In this document: in pieces, positions 1 through 6,004 of the stretch | Layout: each line of letters starts with the position of its first letter | How positions within the stretch are numbered: the first letter of the stretch is position 1 | Origin: Caldithrix sp. | GTDB lineage: Bacteria; Zhuqueibacterota; Zhuqueibacteria; Oceanimicrobiales; Oceanimicrobiaceae | Assembly: GCA_004357015.1 (NCBI GenBank) | Contig: SMXE01000206.1 | Span: 1-6,630 of the forward strand | Length of the DNA: 6,630 nt | Reading direction: 5' to 3' | Position numbers and translations under genes: made by a program | Notes under the pieces: model-generated | Seen by the model: the letters and a program-made list of their open reading frames with translations, nothing else | Database searches by the model: none | Told to the model about the DNA's origin: nothing

Positions 1-1
1 G

Positions 2-73
2 GAGTCGAAGCATGACTGGTTACCAGGCACAACTCCGAAACGACAGAATCTAAACCATAAGAGAAACCCATGA
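2..73 (+). CDS. possible 3' end of an upstream gene (partial, unidentified)
   Basis: One reading frame is open from base 2 to a TGA at 71-73, giving 23 residues that end in NLNHKRNP. Its stop overlaps the ATG of the thioredoxin gene as ATGA. The same kind of overlap (GTGA) joins the next two genes, so this could be the tail of the preceding gene in one operon. The other two forward frames stop at 13-15 and 49-51, so the choice of frame rests only on the overlap. The tail is too short to assign to a family, and the bases may simply be untranslated leader. Confidence 0.3.
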   Translation, partial: ESKHDWLPGTTPKRQNLNHKRNP

Positions 74-585
74 AACTTCGACTTGTGTTATTGACGGCAA
101 TATTGACGCTTACCTGCGCGATGCATCGTAATGAAATTCCTAATTTTAAACAAAAGAATTTACAGAAGAAAAATGTCGAATTATATCAACTGCTCGAAAA
201 AGGGCCGGTTTTACTGGATTTCTGGGCAACCTGGTGCAAGCCTTGCTTGAAGGCTTTCCCTAAGCTGAATGCGCTGCATGAAAAATATGGCGACAAAGGG
301 CTCACCATTCTTGGCATTAATGAGGATAGCAACCGCAATCAGACAAAAATCAAACCGTTTGTGAAAAGCCTGAACATTCAATTCGACGTGGTCTTCGATG
401 CGAACAATGCGCTCATGCGGCAATTTCAGATTTCCAATTTGCCCGCCACGATTTTAATTTCCCCTGACCGTAAGATCATCAGCAGAGATTTTGGTTACAG
501 CCCGAATAAATTTAAGAAGCTTGAAAAGCAGATAATCTCTCTGCTCGAAGAATACAATGAAAAGAAAATAGAAGTAGAAAAGTGA
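70..585 (+). CDS. TlpA/ResA-like thioredoxin-fold protein, secreted or lipid-anchored
   Basis: This 171-residue protein is a thiol-disulfide oxidoreductase of the TlpA/ResA/AhpC-TSA type, expected to act in the periplasm. Residues 1-16 are a basic then hydrophobic export signal ending in LTLTC; Cys16 could be a lipidation site, but Thr at -1 is unusual for a lipobox, so anchoring is uncertain. The thioredoxin core shows LLDFWATWCKPCLKAFPKL with the redox pair Cys56/Cys59 (WCKPC), and the cis-proline loop NLPATILI (Pro125). The tail from about residue 145 is charged and rich in Lys/Glu. AAGAGA at 59-64 is a plausible ribosome site 5 bases before the ATG. The stop overlaps the GTG start of the outer-membrane protein gene, implying translational coupling and perhaps a joint role in folding or redox care of that protein. 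Family assignment is firm; the substrate is inferred. Confidence 0.9.
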   Translation: MKLRLVLLTAILTLTCAMHRNEIPNFKQKNLQKKNVELYQLLEKGPVLLDFWATWCKPCLKAFPKLNALHEKYGDKGLTILGINEDSNRNQTKIKPFVKSLNIQFDVVFDANNALMRQFQISNLPATILISPDRKIISRDFGYSPNKFKKLEKQIISLLEEYNEKKIEVEK

Positions 586-2093
586 CTTCAATTAAAGCCT
601 CGGCTTTTTTTATTCTGGTGTGCTTATTCACATTTAGCACTGCTTCAGCTCAGTTAAGCATCCGCACGCTTTCAACTGCCAGGTACGGGAAACTGCCGAA
701 TATTGATAATGAAAACAACCCGGCCGTATTTAGCGATTTGATTCTGGAATATCGCTATAATTCATTTTTGGGCGGCATCAGAACCGAGGGTTTCCGCGCT
801 GACCATATCGGTAACCGCTATGACCGGGTGAGTCAAAAATACCTGGAATACACCGCGGATTGGGGTTCTGCGCGTTTGGGGAACTCTTACGCCATTTTGG
901 GCAGGGGCATCATCTTCCGCGGTTTTGAATTGCCCGGTTTTGTAAATGAAAGCCGGGTCTTTCGCACTCAGCATCGGGTTATCCGGGATTTAAGCGGCCT
1001 GAACCTCAATTTTAATCGAGGTCCGGTCTCCGCTAAATTCTTGCTCGGGGAAACGCCTGTCAATGCCCTCGACCCGCCGGAAGAGCGGGCTGAGGGCGAC
1101 CTAAGGGGCGGACAATTGAGTGTGAACATTCCGGCCAACATCACCCTTGGAACAGCCTATCTCGTATACAATACCACAAGCAAAGATAAGCTCTCCAGCT
1201 ATTTTTTATCCTGGAGCGCGGATGATTTCTTAACGCAAATCGGCGCCAAAGATTTAACCTTTGATTTTTATTCGGAGTACGCTACCAATAAAGATTACGG
1301 CAAGTTAGCCAAATTCAACCGGCAAACGCCGCATGCCCTTTACGTAACCGGTAATTTCACCTGGAGTACACTCGGCGGCAGCCTCGAATATAAGGACTAC
1401 CAGGCGTTTGACTTCGGCATTAACGATCCACCGCCTTTGATTCGGGAGAACAGCGAGTATCTCCTAAATCGCATCACCCACAGGCTGGACTCGTTCGGGG
1501 AACGGGGTTACCAGGCTGAACTCTATTATTCTCCCCAGCTTCCGACGAGGATTACAGGCAACTTCAGTCGGGCAAAAAACAATTCCGGCAACCTCTTTTT
1601 GCAGCGCTACATAGGAATCGACTACACGTTCGATCCCTGGACGGCACGATTCTTTTTTGATCACGGCAAAGAAGAATTCCTTTCCGAATCTCGTCGCATC
1701 ACAACCGGTATCGTTCCCGACTATACCTTCAGCAACGGCACCATTATCGGTTTGGACCTGGAATGGCAAAATGTCAAACGCGAGTTTTCCCCAGATTTTG
1801 TTTACACCCTGACCAATCTATATGCCAATCTAAGTCTGCAAAACTGGCACAAATGGTCGTTGGCGTTCAGCCTGGAAAGGAGCACGGATCCTGATGTGAC
1901 CGGTGTGGACCCGCTGCGGGAAAGTGAGGTTAAATATTTTTTCAACAGCAATGTTGGCTGGCAGCCGCTTCCCCAGGTTAGCCTGCAACTATTTGCGGGG
2001 GAAAGAAGACGCTCGACACAGTGCGATCACGGCTTTTGCCTGGAGGTGTTGGATTACAAGGGAGTTGAGCTGCGCTTAGACACTGTGTGGTAA
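582..2093 (+). CDS. outer-membrane beta-barrel protein, DUF6029-like
   Basis: This 503-residue protein begins with a clear Sec signal: residues 1-24 have a hydrophobic core and an ASA|Q signal-peptidase site. The mature part is dominated by alternating polar/aromatic stretches typical of beta-strands and ends in ELRLDTVW, an aromatic C-terminal residue like the signal recognised by the BAM machinery. The segment LGNSYAILGRGIIFRGFE near residues 99-116 resembles a conserved part of the DUF6029 family, found in Bacteroidota and related phyla and of unknown function. I identified it from memory of family features, not from a search. The only cysteines in the mature protein are in QCDHGFC close to the C-terminus, a CX4C pair that may form a disulfide; the gene just upstream, overlapping by 4 bases (GTGA), encodes a thioredoxin. 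The GTG start is chosen because it gives the complete signal peptide. A general transport or porin-like role is possible but unproven. Confidence 0.75.
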   Translation: MTSIKASAFFILVCLFTFSTASAQLSIRTLSTARYGKLPNIDNENNPAVFSDLILEYRYNSFLGGIRTEGFRADHIGNRYDRVSQKYLEYTADWGSARLGNSYAILGRGIIFRGFELPGFVNESRVFRTQHRVIRDLSGLNLNFNRGPVSAKFLLGETPVNALDPPEERAEGDLRGGQLSVNIPANITLGTAYLVYNTTSKDKLSSYFLSWSADDFLTQIGAKDLTFDFYSEYATNKDYGKLAKFNRQTPHALYVTGNFTWSTLGGSLEYKDYQAFDFGINDPPPLIRENSEYLLNRITHRLDSFGERGYQAELYYSPQLPTRITGNFSRAKNNSGNLFLQRYIGIDYTFDPWTARFFFDHGKEEFLSESRRITTGIVPDYTFSNGTIIGLDLEWQNVKREFSPDFVYTLTNLYANLSLQNWHKWSLAFSLERSTDPDVTGVDPLRESEVKYFFNSNVGWQPLPQVSLQLFAGERRRSTQCDHGFCLEVLDYKGVELRLDTVW

Positions 2094-2191
2094 ATCGTTA
2101 CGAATGGCGGACAAAGCCGAAATTCATGTCCACTTTCCGTAAGTTTCGCCGGTTTCGAAGGGCAAAGGACGCAATTTTGAAAATTCATTTT

Positions 2192-2209
2192 ATCTTGTCT
2201 ATCCTGTTA
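2192..2209. repeat. two-unit 9-bp degenerate tandem repeat (ATCYTGTYW)
   Basis: In the gap between the converging outer-membrane protein and aminopeptidase genes, ATCTTGTCT is followed directly by ATCCTGTTA, two 9-bp units differing at three positions. Similar ATCCTGT runs are, from memory, common in intergenic DNA of uncultivated bacteria. The rest of the gap (2094-2235) has no gene and no convincing terminator: one weak GGACA/TGTCC pairing (2109-2113 with 2127-2131) has a 13-base loop and no T-run. Confidence 0.35.
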
Positions 2210-2235
2210 AGCCCATCAAAAAAGATTGCGTTAAT

Positions 2236-3624
2236 TCAAGATGAGCACAACGCCTGCACATCCGCGATGGTCTTGGGGATGGGCTTGCCCAGAATGCGCT
2301 GTCCGCTGTCCGTTACCAGCACGTTCTCTTCGATGCGGATGCCGCCAAAGCCGCGGTACTTTTGCACCGCCTCGTAATTAATGAACTCGCCGTGCTTGTT
2401 CTCACCCTGCCACATATCGATCAACTCCGCAATGAAATAGATGCCCGGCTCGACGGTTAGCTCAAAACCCGGCTGCAGCTCTTTCGCCAGGCGCAAATAA
2501 GCCAGCCCAAACTGCTCGCTGCGCTGCGTTTGTTCATCGTAACCGACGATGTCCTCGCCGAGCACCTCCATGTCGTGCACGTCGAGTCCTATCATGTGTC
2601 CGAGGCCGTGCGGCATAAACAGGGCGTGCGCACCGGCAGCTATGGCCGCTTCCGTGTCTCCCTGCATCAGACCCAGGCTTTTCAATCCGTTGCAAATAAC
2701 TTTGCCGGCGTGCAAATGCACGTCACGAAACTTCATGCCCGGCTTAATCTGCGCGATGCTGGTTTCCATAGCGTCGAAGACGATTTCGTATATTTCTTTT
2801 TGCCGCTGCGTAAACTTGCCGGAAACGGGTATCGTTCGCGTTATATCGCCGGCATAGTGCAGGGGTGAACTTGCACCGCTGTCGTTGAGCACGATGTCCC
2901 CCTCGCGCATGAGGTTGCCGTGGTAGTGGTTATGCAGCGTTTCTCCGTGCACGGAAAAAATGACAGGGTAGGGGACGCCGTTGCCGCGTGTCAATGCGAT
3001 GCCTTCCAAAGCCCCGGCGATTTCCTGCTCGACCACTCCGGGCGTTGTCATTTTCATGGCATAGATGTGCATCTTATGGGTGATGTCCAACGCGATTTCA
3101 ATTTCGGCCACTTCCTCCGGCACCTTAACCGAACGCTGCAGCACCACTGCCCTGATGAATGCCTGCGAGGCGGAACCATTCAGCATCTTCGGCGCAAGAC
3201 CCAGAATGTCTGCCAGCAAAATAATCGTGTCGCCGCGGTACTGCGGCAGAAAGTGGACTTCCCGACCCTTTGCGGCTGCCTCCTGCACGACATCAGCAAA
3301 CTTGTTTGCCGGGAGTACATCCTGCACGCCCACCTTTGCGCAACGCTCTCGCATGGTGGGCTGCGGGCCCATCCATACGACCTCGTCGACGGTCAAATCG
3401 TCACCATAAATAGTTTCGCTGCCCGTGTCGAGATCCATGACCGCAGCGAGACCGGGGAAGTCGAGGCCGAAGTAGTACAAGAAAGAACTGTCCTGACGGA
3501 AACGGTAAGCGTTGTCGGGATAATTCATGGGACTCTCGTTGTTACCGGGGAAGAGCAGCAACCCGGACGACAGTTGTTGCTTCAAATGTTCTCTTCTTTG
3601 AACGTAGATTTGTGTGTCAAACAT
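2236..3624 (-). CDS. aminopeptidase P family (M24B) Xaa-Pro metallopeptidase
   Basis: This 462-residue enzyme of the pita-bread fold cleaves, by family, the N-terminal residue from peptides with proline in second position (Xaa-Pro) and uses two metal ions. Residues 1 to about 160 form the AMP_N domain (QDSSFLYYFGLDFPG near 44-58). The M24 catalytic domain follows with all five expected metal ligands: Asp248 (LNDSG), Asp260 (YAGDITRT), His343 (GLGHMIGLDVHD), Glu392 (TVEPGIYF) and Glu432 (GIRIEEN). His350 in DVHD matches the conserved active-site histidine. Length is normal and nothing is broken. No signal peptide is seen, so it is probably cytosolic. The ATG is supported by a good ribosome site. 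The gene starts 44 bp after the trans-3-hydroxyproline dehydratase gene on the same strand, so it likely supplies proline or hydroxyproline from imported peptides. It could be a prolidase (PepQ-like) rather than a strict aminopeptidase; the full-length AMP_N domain favours the aminopeptidase P group. Confidence 0.92.
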   Translation of the reverse strand: MFDTQIYVQRREHLKQQLSSGLLLFPGNNESPMNYPDNAYRFRQDSSFLYYFGLDFPGLAAVMDLDTGSETIYGDDLTVDEVVWMGPQPTMRERCAKVGVQDVLPANKFADVVQEAAAKGREVHFLPQYRGDTIILLADILGLAPKMLNGSASQAFIRAVVLQRSVKVPEEVAEIEIALDITHKMHIYAMKMTTPGVVEQEIAGALEGIALTRGNGVPYPVIFSVHGETLHNHYHGNLMREGDIVLNDSGASSPLHYAGDITRTIPVSGKFTQRQKEIYEIVFDAMETSIAQIKPGMKFRDVHLHAGKVICNGLKSLGLMQGDTEAAIAAGAHALFMPHGLGHMIGLDVHDMEVLGEDIVGYDEQTQRSEQFGLAYLRLAKELQPGFELTVEPGIYFIAELIDMWQGENKHGEFINYEAVQKYRGFGGIRIEENVLVTDSGQRILGKPIPKTIADVQALCSS

Positions 3625-3630
3625 GTGTTT

Positions 3631-3637
3631 TCCTTTC
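3631..3637 (-). promoter_or_regulatory. ribosome binding site of the aminopeptidase P gene
   Basis: On the minus strand GAAAGGA lies 6 bases upstream of the ATG at 3624-3622. It supports that start, which also gives the normal AMP_N beginning. Confidence 0.6.
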
Positions 3638-3668
3638 AGGTTTGGTGGTACAGAATCCTAATGCTGCA

Positions 3669-4709
3669 TCATCGCAGAATAAAGCCGTCCTGCAGAGGAT
3701 CATTGGGGTCGATTAGAAGCTCACTCTTACCGGTGATAAACGCGGTCCCTTCCACTTCCGGAATGATCGCAGCGTGCGGCCCGAACGTGGTTGTTTCCTT
3801 AACCCGACCCGTGAACGTGGTGCCCAGGATGCTTTCAATCACCATGGGCTCATCGATGCCGATTTCCCCGCGCGCGTGGTGAATGGCCATTCGCCCACTT
3901 ACGCCGGTACCGGTGGGACTGCGGTCCACTTCCCCTGCGGCGAAGATACAGACGTTGCGGCTGTCCGCGTCTTTGCTTCCAGGCGGTGCGATGAAAATGG
4001 TGCCGTAGAGGAAATTCAACTCAGCCTCGAAGGGGTGTACTATCTCACGCGCTATCATCACGGACCGTTTGATGGCCATGCCTTTTTCGATGAGCTGGCG
4101 GTAGTTCTCAGGCGTGCAGTTCAGCCCGACGTCCGCTGCCTGCACGTACGCGTAAAACGCGCCACCAAACGCAAGATCGTATCTGACCTCGCCCAATCCG
4201 GGAACTTCGACGGTCTCATCCAGCGCCACCACAAACGACGGCACGTTGTGAAAGCAGACGCTTTTAACCGTCGCGCGTTCGACTCTGGCGAATGCCGTCA
4301 CCAGCCCTGCAGGTGTGTCGATTTTGACGGTGGTTTCCGGAACCGCCATCGGTAGCAGGCCGGTCTCCAGCGCCACTTTGGTCACAGCGATGATGCCGTG
4401 GCCGCACATGGTGCTAAATCCTTCATTGTGCAGAAATAGCACGCCGAAGTCCGCCGCCGGTGTGACCGGCGGCGTGATCAGACAACCGTACATGTCAGCA
4501 TGGCCGCGCGGCTCCCACATGATGGCGGTGCGCAGGTGGTCGTACTTTTCCTTCGCAAACCGGCGGCGCGCCAAAATGGTGTCCCCTGGCAAATCCGGAA
4601 AGCCGTCAACGATGACGCGCAGTGGCTCGCCTCCCGTGTGTGCGTCGATGGTTGTGATTTTCAGCCAGTCGCCGGGTGGCTGCCAACGCCACATTTCTTT
4701 CAGGCTCAT
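3669..4709 (-). CDS. trans-3-hydroxy-L-proline dehydratase (proline racemase superfamily)
   Basis: This 346-residue protein belongs to the proline racemase / 4-hydroxyproline epimerase / trans-3-hydroxy-L-proline dehydratase superfamily. The first active-site motif MCGHG holds Cys102. In the second motif the usual DRSPCGTG of racemases and epimerases is DRSPTGTGVSGR here, so the second catalytic Cys is Thr266 (codon ACC on the minus strand at 3914-3912). A Cys/Thr pair is the known signature of the dehydratase (EC 4.2.1.77; the human homologue also uses Cys and Thr), which turns trans-3-hydroxy-L-proline into delta-1-pyrroline-2-carboxylate. Substrate-binding stretches such as IDAHTGGEP (21-29) and HADMYGCLITP (70-80) are present. 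No signal peptide is seen, so it is probably cytosolic. The start at 4709 has only a weak GAGCGAGAA upstream; Met6 is an alternative, with little consequence. It heads a two-gene unit with the aminopeptidase. No pyrroline-carboxylate reductase, the expected next step, is in view. Confidence 0.88.
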   Translation of the reverse strand: MSLKEMWRWQPPGDWLKITTIDAHTGGEPLRVIVDGFPDLPGDTILARRRFAKEKYDHLRTAIMWEPRGHADMYGCLITPPVTPAADFGVLFLHNEGFSTMCGHGIIAVTKVALETGLLPMAVPETTVKIDTPAGLVTAFARVERATVKSVCFHNVPSFVVALDETVEVPGLGEVRYDLAFGGAFYAYVQAADVGLNCTPENYRQLIEKGMAIKRSVMIAREIVHPFEAELNFLYGTIFIAPPGSKDADSRNVCIFAAGEVDRSPTGTGVSGRMAIHHARGEIGIDEPMVIESILGTTFTGRVKETTTFGPHAAIIPEVEGTAFITGKSELLIDPNDPLQDGFILR

Positions 4710-4710
4710 A

Positions 4711-4720
4711 GAGAATTCTC
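4711..4720. other. 10-bp perfect palindrome abutting the dehydratase start
   Basis: GAGAATTCTC is a perfect palindrome one base upstream of the dehydratase ATG, where the ribosome site should be. It could weakly mask translation initiation or be chance. Nearby lie ACCGCGGT (4750-4757) and a 12-bp palindrome at 4774-4785. Confidence 0.35.
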
Positions 4721-4733
4721 GCTCATGCTTGGG

Positions 4734-4762
4734 CTTTCACTTTTCTGAAACCGCGGTGTCAA
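4734..4762 (-). promoter_or_regulatory. weak candidate promoter for the dehydratase-aminopeptidase unit
   Basis: On the minus strand a perfect TTGACA (4762-4757) is followed after 17 bases by TGAAAG (4739-4734), which matches only three of six positions of a -10 box. It lies 25-53 bases upstream of the dehydratase start. If the organism uses a Bacteroidota-type promoter grammar this match means little. Confidence 0.2.
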
Positions 4763-4773
4763 TTTGCGCTTCA

Positions 4774-4785
4774 TCTAAATTTAGA
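4774..4785. promoter_or_regulatory. 12-bp perfect palindrome, possible operator
   Basis: TCTAAATTTAGA is a perfect 12-bp palindrome 65-76 bases upstream of the dehydratase start and 11 bases beyond the TTGACA hexamer. Its position suits an operator for a regulator of the catabolic unit, but only one copy is seen and the family of the regulator cannot be told. Confidence 0.3.
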
Positions 4786-4814
4786 CTTCCTCGGTTTCCT
4801 CATAAGGTGATTTA

Positions 4815-4844
4815 GCCACGGATTCACACTGATTGACACGGATT
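4815..4844. repeat. three-unit 10-bp tandem repeat of the CACGGATT type
   Basis: Three consecutive 10-bp units, GCCACGGATT, CACACTGATT and GACACGGATT, share the core CACNGATT at 4817, 4827 and 4837, spaced exactly 10 bp. The array is followed by a T-run (4843-4848). From memory, this style of CCACGGATT...CACGGATT element recurs between genes in many environmental bacteria and often near mobile genes; its function is not established. Here it lies about 36 bp from the end of the recognisable transposase remnant. Period 10 places the cores on nearly one face of the helix. Confidence 0.6.
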
Positions 4845-4853
4845 TTTTGTAAT

Positions 4854-5292
4854 TCAATTAGAAATCGGTAAACGACTTGAGTTGGACCTCAACGCGACAA
4901 ATGTTTTTATGCGAAGATTTTGTTTAATCGTTTTGAAAAACAACTCAATCTGCCATCAGTCTTTATAGATGGCCGCGATGGTGGCAGCAGCTAATTTCAG
5001 GTTATTCGTCACAAAAGTCAACGTTTCTTCTTTTCAGGATTTCATATCTCCACCAACCTGAGATAATATGGGCACTCTTGTTTCGAGTAAAATCCTTCGA
5101 GTTTGACCAGTTGTCTTTTCGAATATTTTTATTCTTGGGCGCCGGATATGTTCAAAGAATGAGAAAATATGACCCCAAAGCCCCATGGCGTCTAACAATC
5201 ACCAACAAATTCTGACACATGGCGTTTGCCGGGATCGCTCTGCTCATGTCCGCTTGGGAGATAGCACTTTTTGTCAGGGTGGCCACCCTTTT
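4854..5292 (-). pseudogene. decayed IS4-family transposase remnant
   Basis: Translating the minus strand across frames recovers an IS4-type DDE transposase C-terminal region. From 5292 one frame reads KRVATLTKSAISQADMSR, resembling the N-terminal SxLSxAN region (weak), and after a TGA (5154-5152) KNKNIRKDN (5136-5110). A frameshift near 5110 leads to LVKLEGFYSKQ and YYLRLVEI, a TGA (5044-5042), then NPEK. A one-base deletion near 5028 leads to FVTNNLKLAAATIAAIYKD, and after a TGA (4958-4956), WQIELFFKTIKQNLRIKTF. The IS4 Y-x2-R-x3-E-x6-K signature is recognisable: Tyr at 4967-4965, the Arg codon replaced by the TGA (CGA to TGA would explain it), Glu at 4946-4944 and Lys at 4925-4923. The middle of the enzyme, with both catalytic aspartates, is missing; similarity fades by about 4881, though the frame runs on to a TGA at 4856-4854. 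No terminal inverted repeats or target duplication are evident. It is certainly inactive. The part from 5136 to 4881 is strong; the upstream part is tentative. Confidence 0.72.
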
Positions 5293-5370
5293 AGTTCATG
5301 CCTCGAAATTCTCCTTGGAAATAAAGTATCCGTAAGTTACATTTTATCAAGTGATTGAGCAGAGTTTTCC

Positions 5371-5392
5371 TGTTGATAACTTGTGAATAAGT
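5371..5392 (+). promoter_or_regulatory. DnaA-box-like pair, copy A
   Basis: TGTTGATAAC-T-TGTGAATAAGT holds two DnaA-box-like 9-mers 11 bp apart. TGTGAATAA (5382-5390) is the complement of TTATTCACA, a full match to the loose consensus TTWTNCACA. TGTTGATAA (5371-5379) is the complement of TTATCAACA, one mismatch away. Copy B lies 147 bp downstream and matches at 20 of 22 positions. The site is in the divergent intergenic region upstream of the response regulator gene. Confidence 0.55.
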
Positions 5393-5517
5393 CACAGCAG
5401 CTTTCTATCCGAAATCAGATGGCAAACGAGTGTGGACCCAATATATTGGTTGCTGATTGAAGCCGCAATACCTGAAAAATCAAGAGCTTAATAGAAAGAT
5501 TGTTGGTTATGGATAGC

Positions 5518-5539
5518 TGTTGATAACCTGTGGATAAGT
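5518..5539 (+). promoter_or_regulatory. DnaA-box-like pair, copy B
   Basis: TGTTGATAAC-C-TGTGGATAAGT repeats copy A. TGTGGATAA (5529-5537) is the exact complement of the canonical DnaA box TTATCCACA; TGTTGATAA (5518-5526) is a one-mismatch box 11 bp away in the same orientation. A weaker relative, TGTGGAAAC, follows at 5564-5572. The pair ends 54 bp before the response regulator ATG, so it could mark a replication origin or a DnaA-controlled promoter. The bases between and before the two copies (5293-5593) hold no gene I can support. Confidence 0.6.
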
Positions 5540-5584
5540 GGATTGATCCCACGAACTAACCGTTGTGGAAACCTGTAATCCAGC

Positions 5585-5590
5585 GAGGGA
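5585..5590 (+). promoter_or_regulatory. ribosome binding site of the receiver protein gene
   Basis: GAGGGA lies 3 bases before the ATG at 5594, or, reading GGGAAG (5587-5592), just 1 base before it. The purine-rich stretch is strong but closely spaced. It supports the start, which places the conserved Asp pair at the usual position near residue 13. Confidence 0.5.
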
Positions 5591-5593
5591 AGA

Positions 5594-5980
5594 ATGAGGA
5601 AAAGCAAACAGAGGACGGTGCTGGTGGTAGATGATGAAGAGTTTATTGGCAGCATTCTAAAAAGGATGCTCGAAAGTGTTGGTCATTCCGTGGTTGTTTG
5701 TAGTTCATCGGTTGAGGCGCTCGCTGTTAGCCGGACAGTGGAGCCTGAGCTTGTGATTTCTGATTTTAATTTGCCGGGCTATCAGGATGGCGTCGATTTG
5801 TGCCTGGCTATCAGGCAGGCAGCGAATAGAAACGTTCCCGCGATCATTATCAGCGGACAGACAAATAACGCCCGCAAATCCCAGCAGAACGGCTTTGCTT
5901 TTCTAGGCAAACCGCTCAAGAAAATGCAGTTACTGAATCTTGTGGACAATTGCCTGAACTATTCCGCGCCTGTCGGCTAA
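5594..5980 (+). CDS. stand-alone CheY-like receiver domain protein
   Basis: This 128-residue protein is a single receiver (REC) domain of two-component systems with no attached output domain. The key residues are all present: the acidic Mg-binding pair Asp13-Asp14 (VLVVDDEEF), the phospho-acceptor Asp57 ([10 protein letters not shown]), Ser87 (IIISGQ) in the conserved Thr/Ser position and Lys106 in the FLGKPL motif. It should therefore be phosphorylated by a histidine kinase, none of which is in the window. The output is unknown: it could act by protein-protein contact, in a phosphorelay, or in chemotaxis-like signalling. Its upstream region carries the paired DnaA-box-like sites. The YjbQ family gene starts 29 bp downstream on the same strand and is likely co-transcribed, though no functional link is evident. 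Confidence 0.93.
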   Translation: MRKSKQRTVLVVDDEEFIGSILKRMLESVGHSVVVCSSSVEALAVSRTVEPELVISDFNLPGYQDGVDLCLAIRQAANRNVPAIIISGQTNNARKSQQNGFAFLGKPLKKMQLLNLVDNCLNYSAPVG

Positions 5981-6000
5981 ACTCGACTTCAGATCAAGAT

Positions 6001-6004
6001 GGAG
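6001..6004 (+). promoter_or_regulatory. ribosome binding site deciding the YjbQ start
   Basis: GGAG lies 5 bases before the ATG at 6010-6012. A longer in-frame start at 5950 would overlap the receiver gene by 31 bases and add 20 residues absent from the family, so 6010 is preferred. Confidence 0.65.

Noticed and set aside
16..26. Small inverted repeat CTGG-TTA-CCAG near the window start
   Set aside because: A 4-bp stem is too short to support a terminator or operator.
2087..2377. Plus-strand open frame across the convergent gap
   Set aside because: It begins inside the end of the outer-membrane gene, runs antisense into the aminopeptidase 3' end and has no supported start or family.
2920..3882. 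Long plus-strand open frame of 320 codons
   Set aside because: It is antisense to the aminopeptidase and crosses into the dehydratase gene, has no recognisable domain, and is a byproduct of GC-rich coding sequence on the other strand.
3774..4815. Several plus-strand open frames opposite the dehydratase
   Set aside because: They overlap an enzyme with intact catalytic motifs and show no family features or ribosome sites of their own.
5159..5215. Short plus-strand peptide beginning MRKYDPK
   Set aside because: It briefly recalls the start of REP-associated tyrosine transposases (YDPKKH), but it stops after 18 residues, the HHRRS continuation is absent, and it lies inside the IS4 remnant on the other strand.
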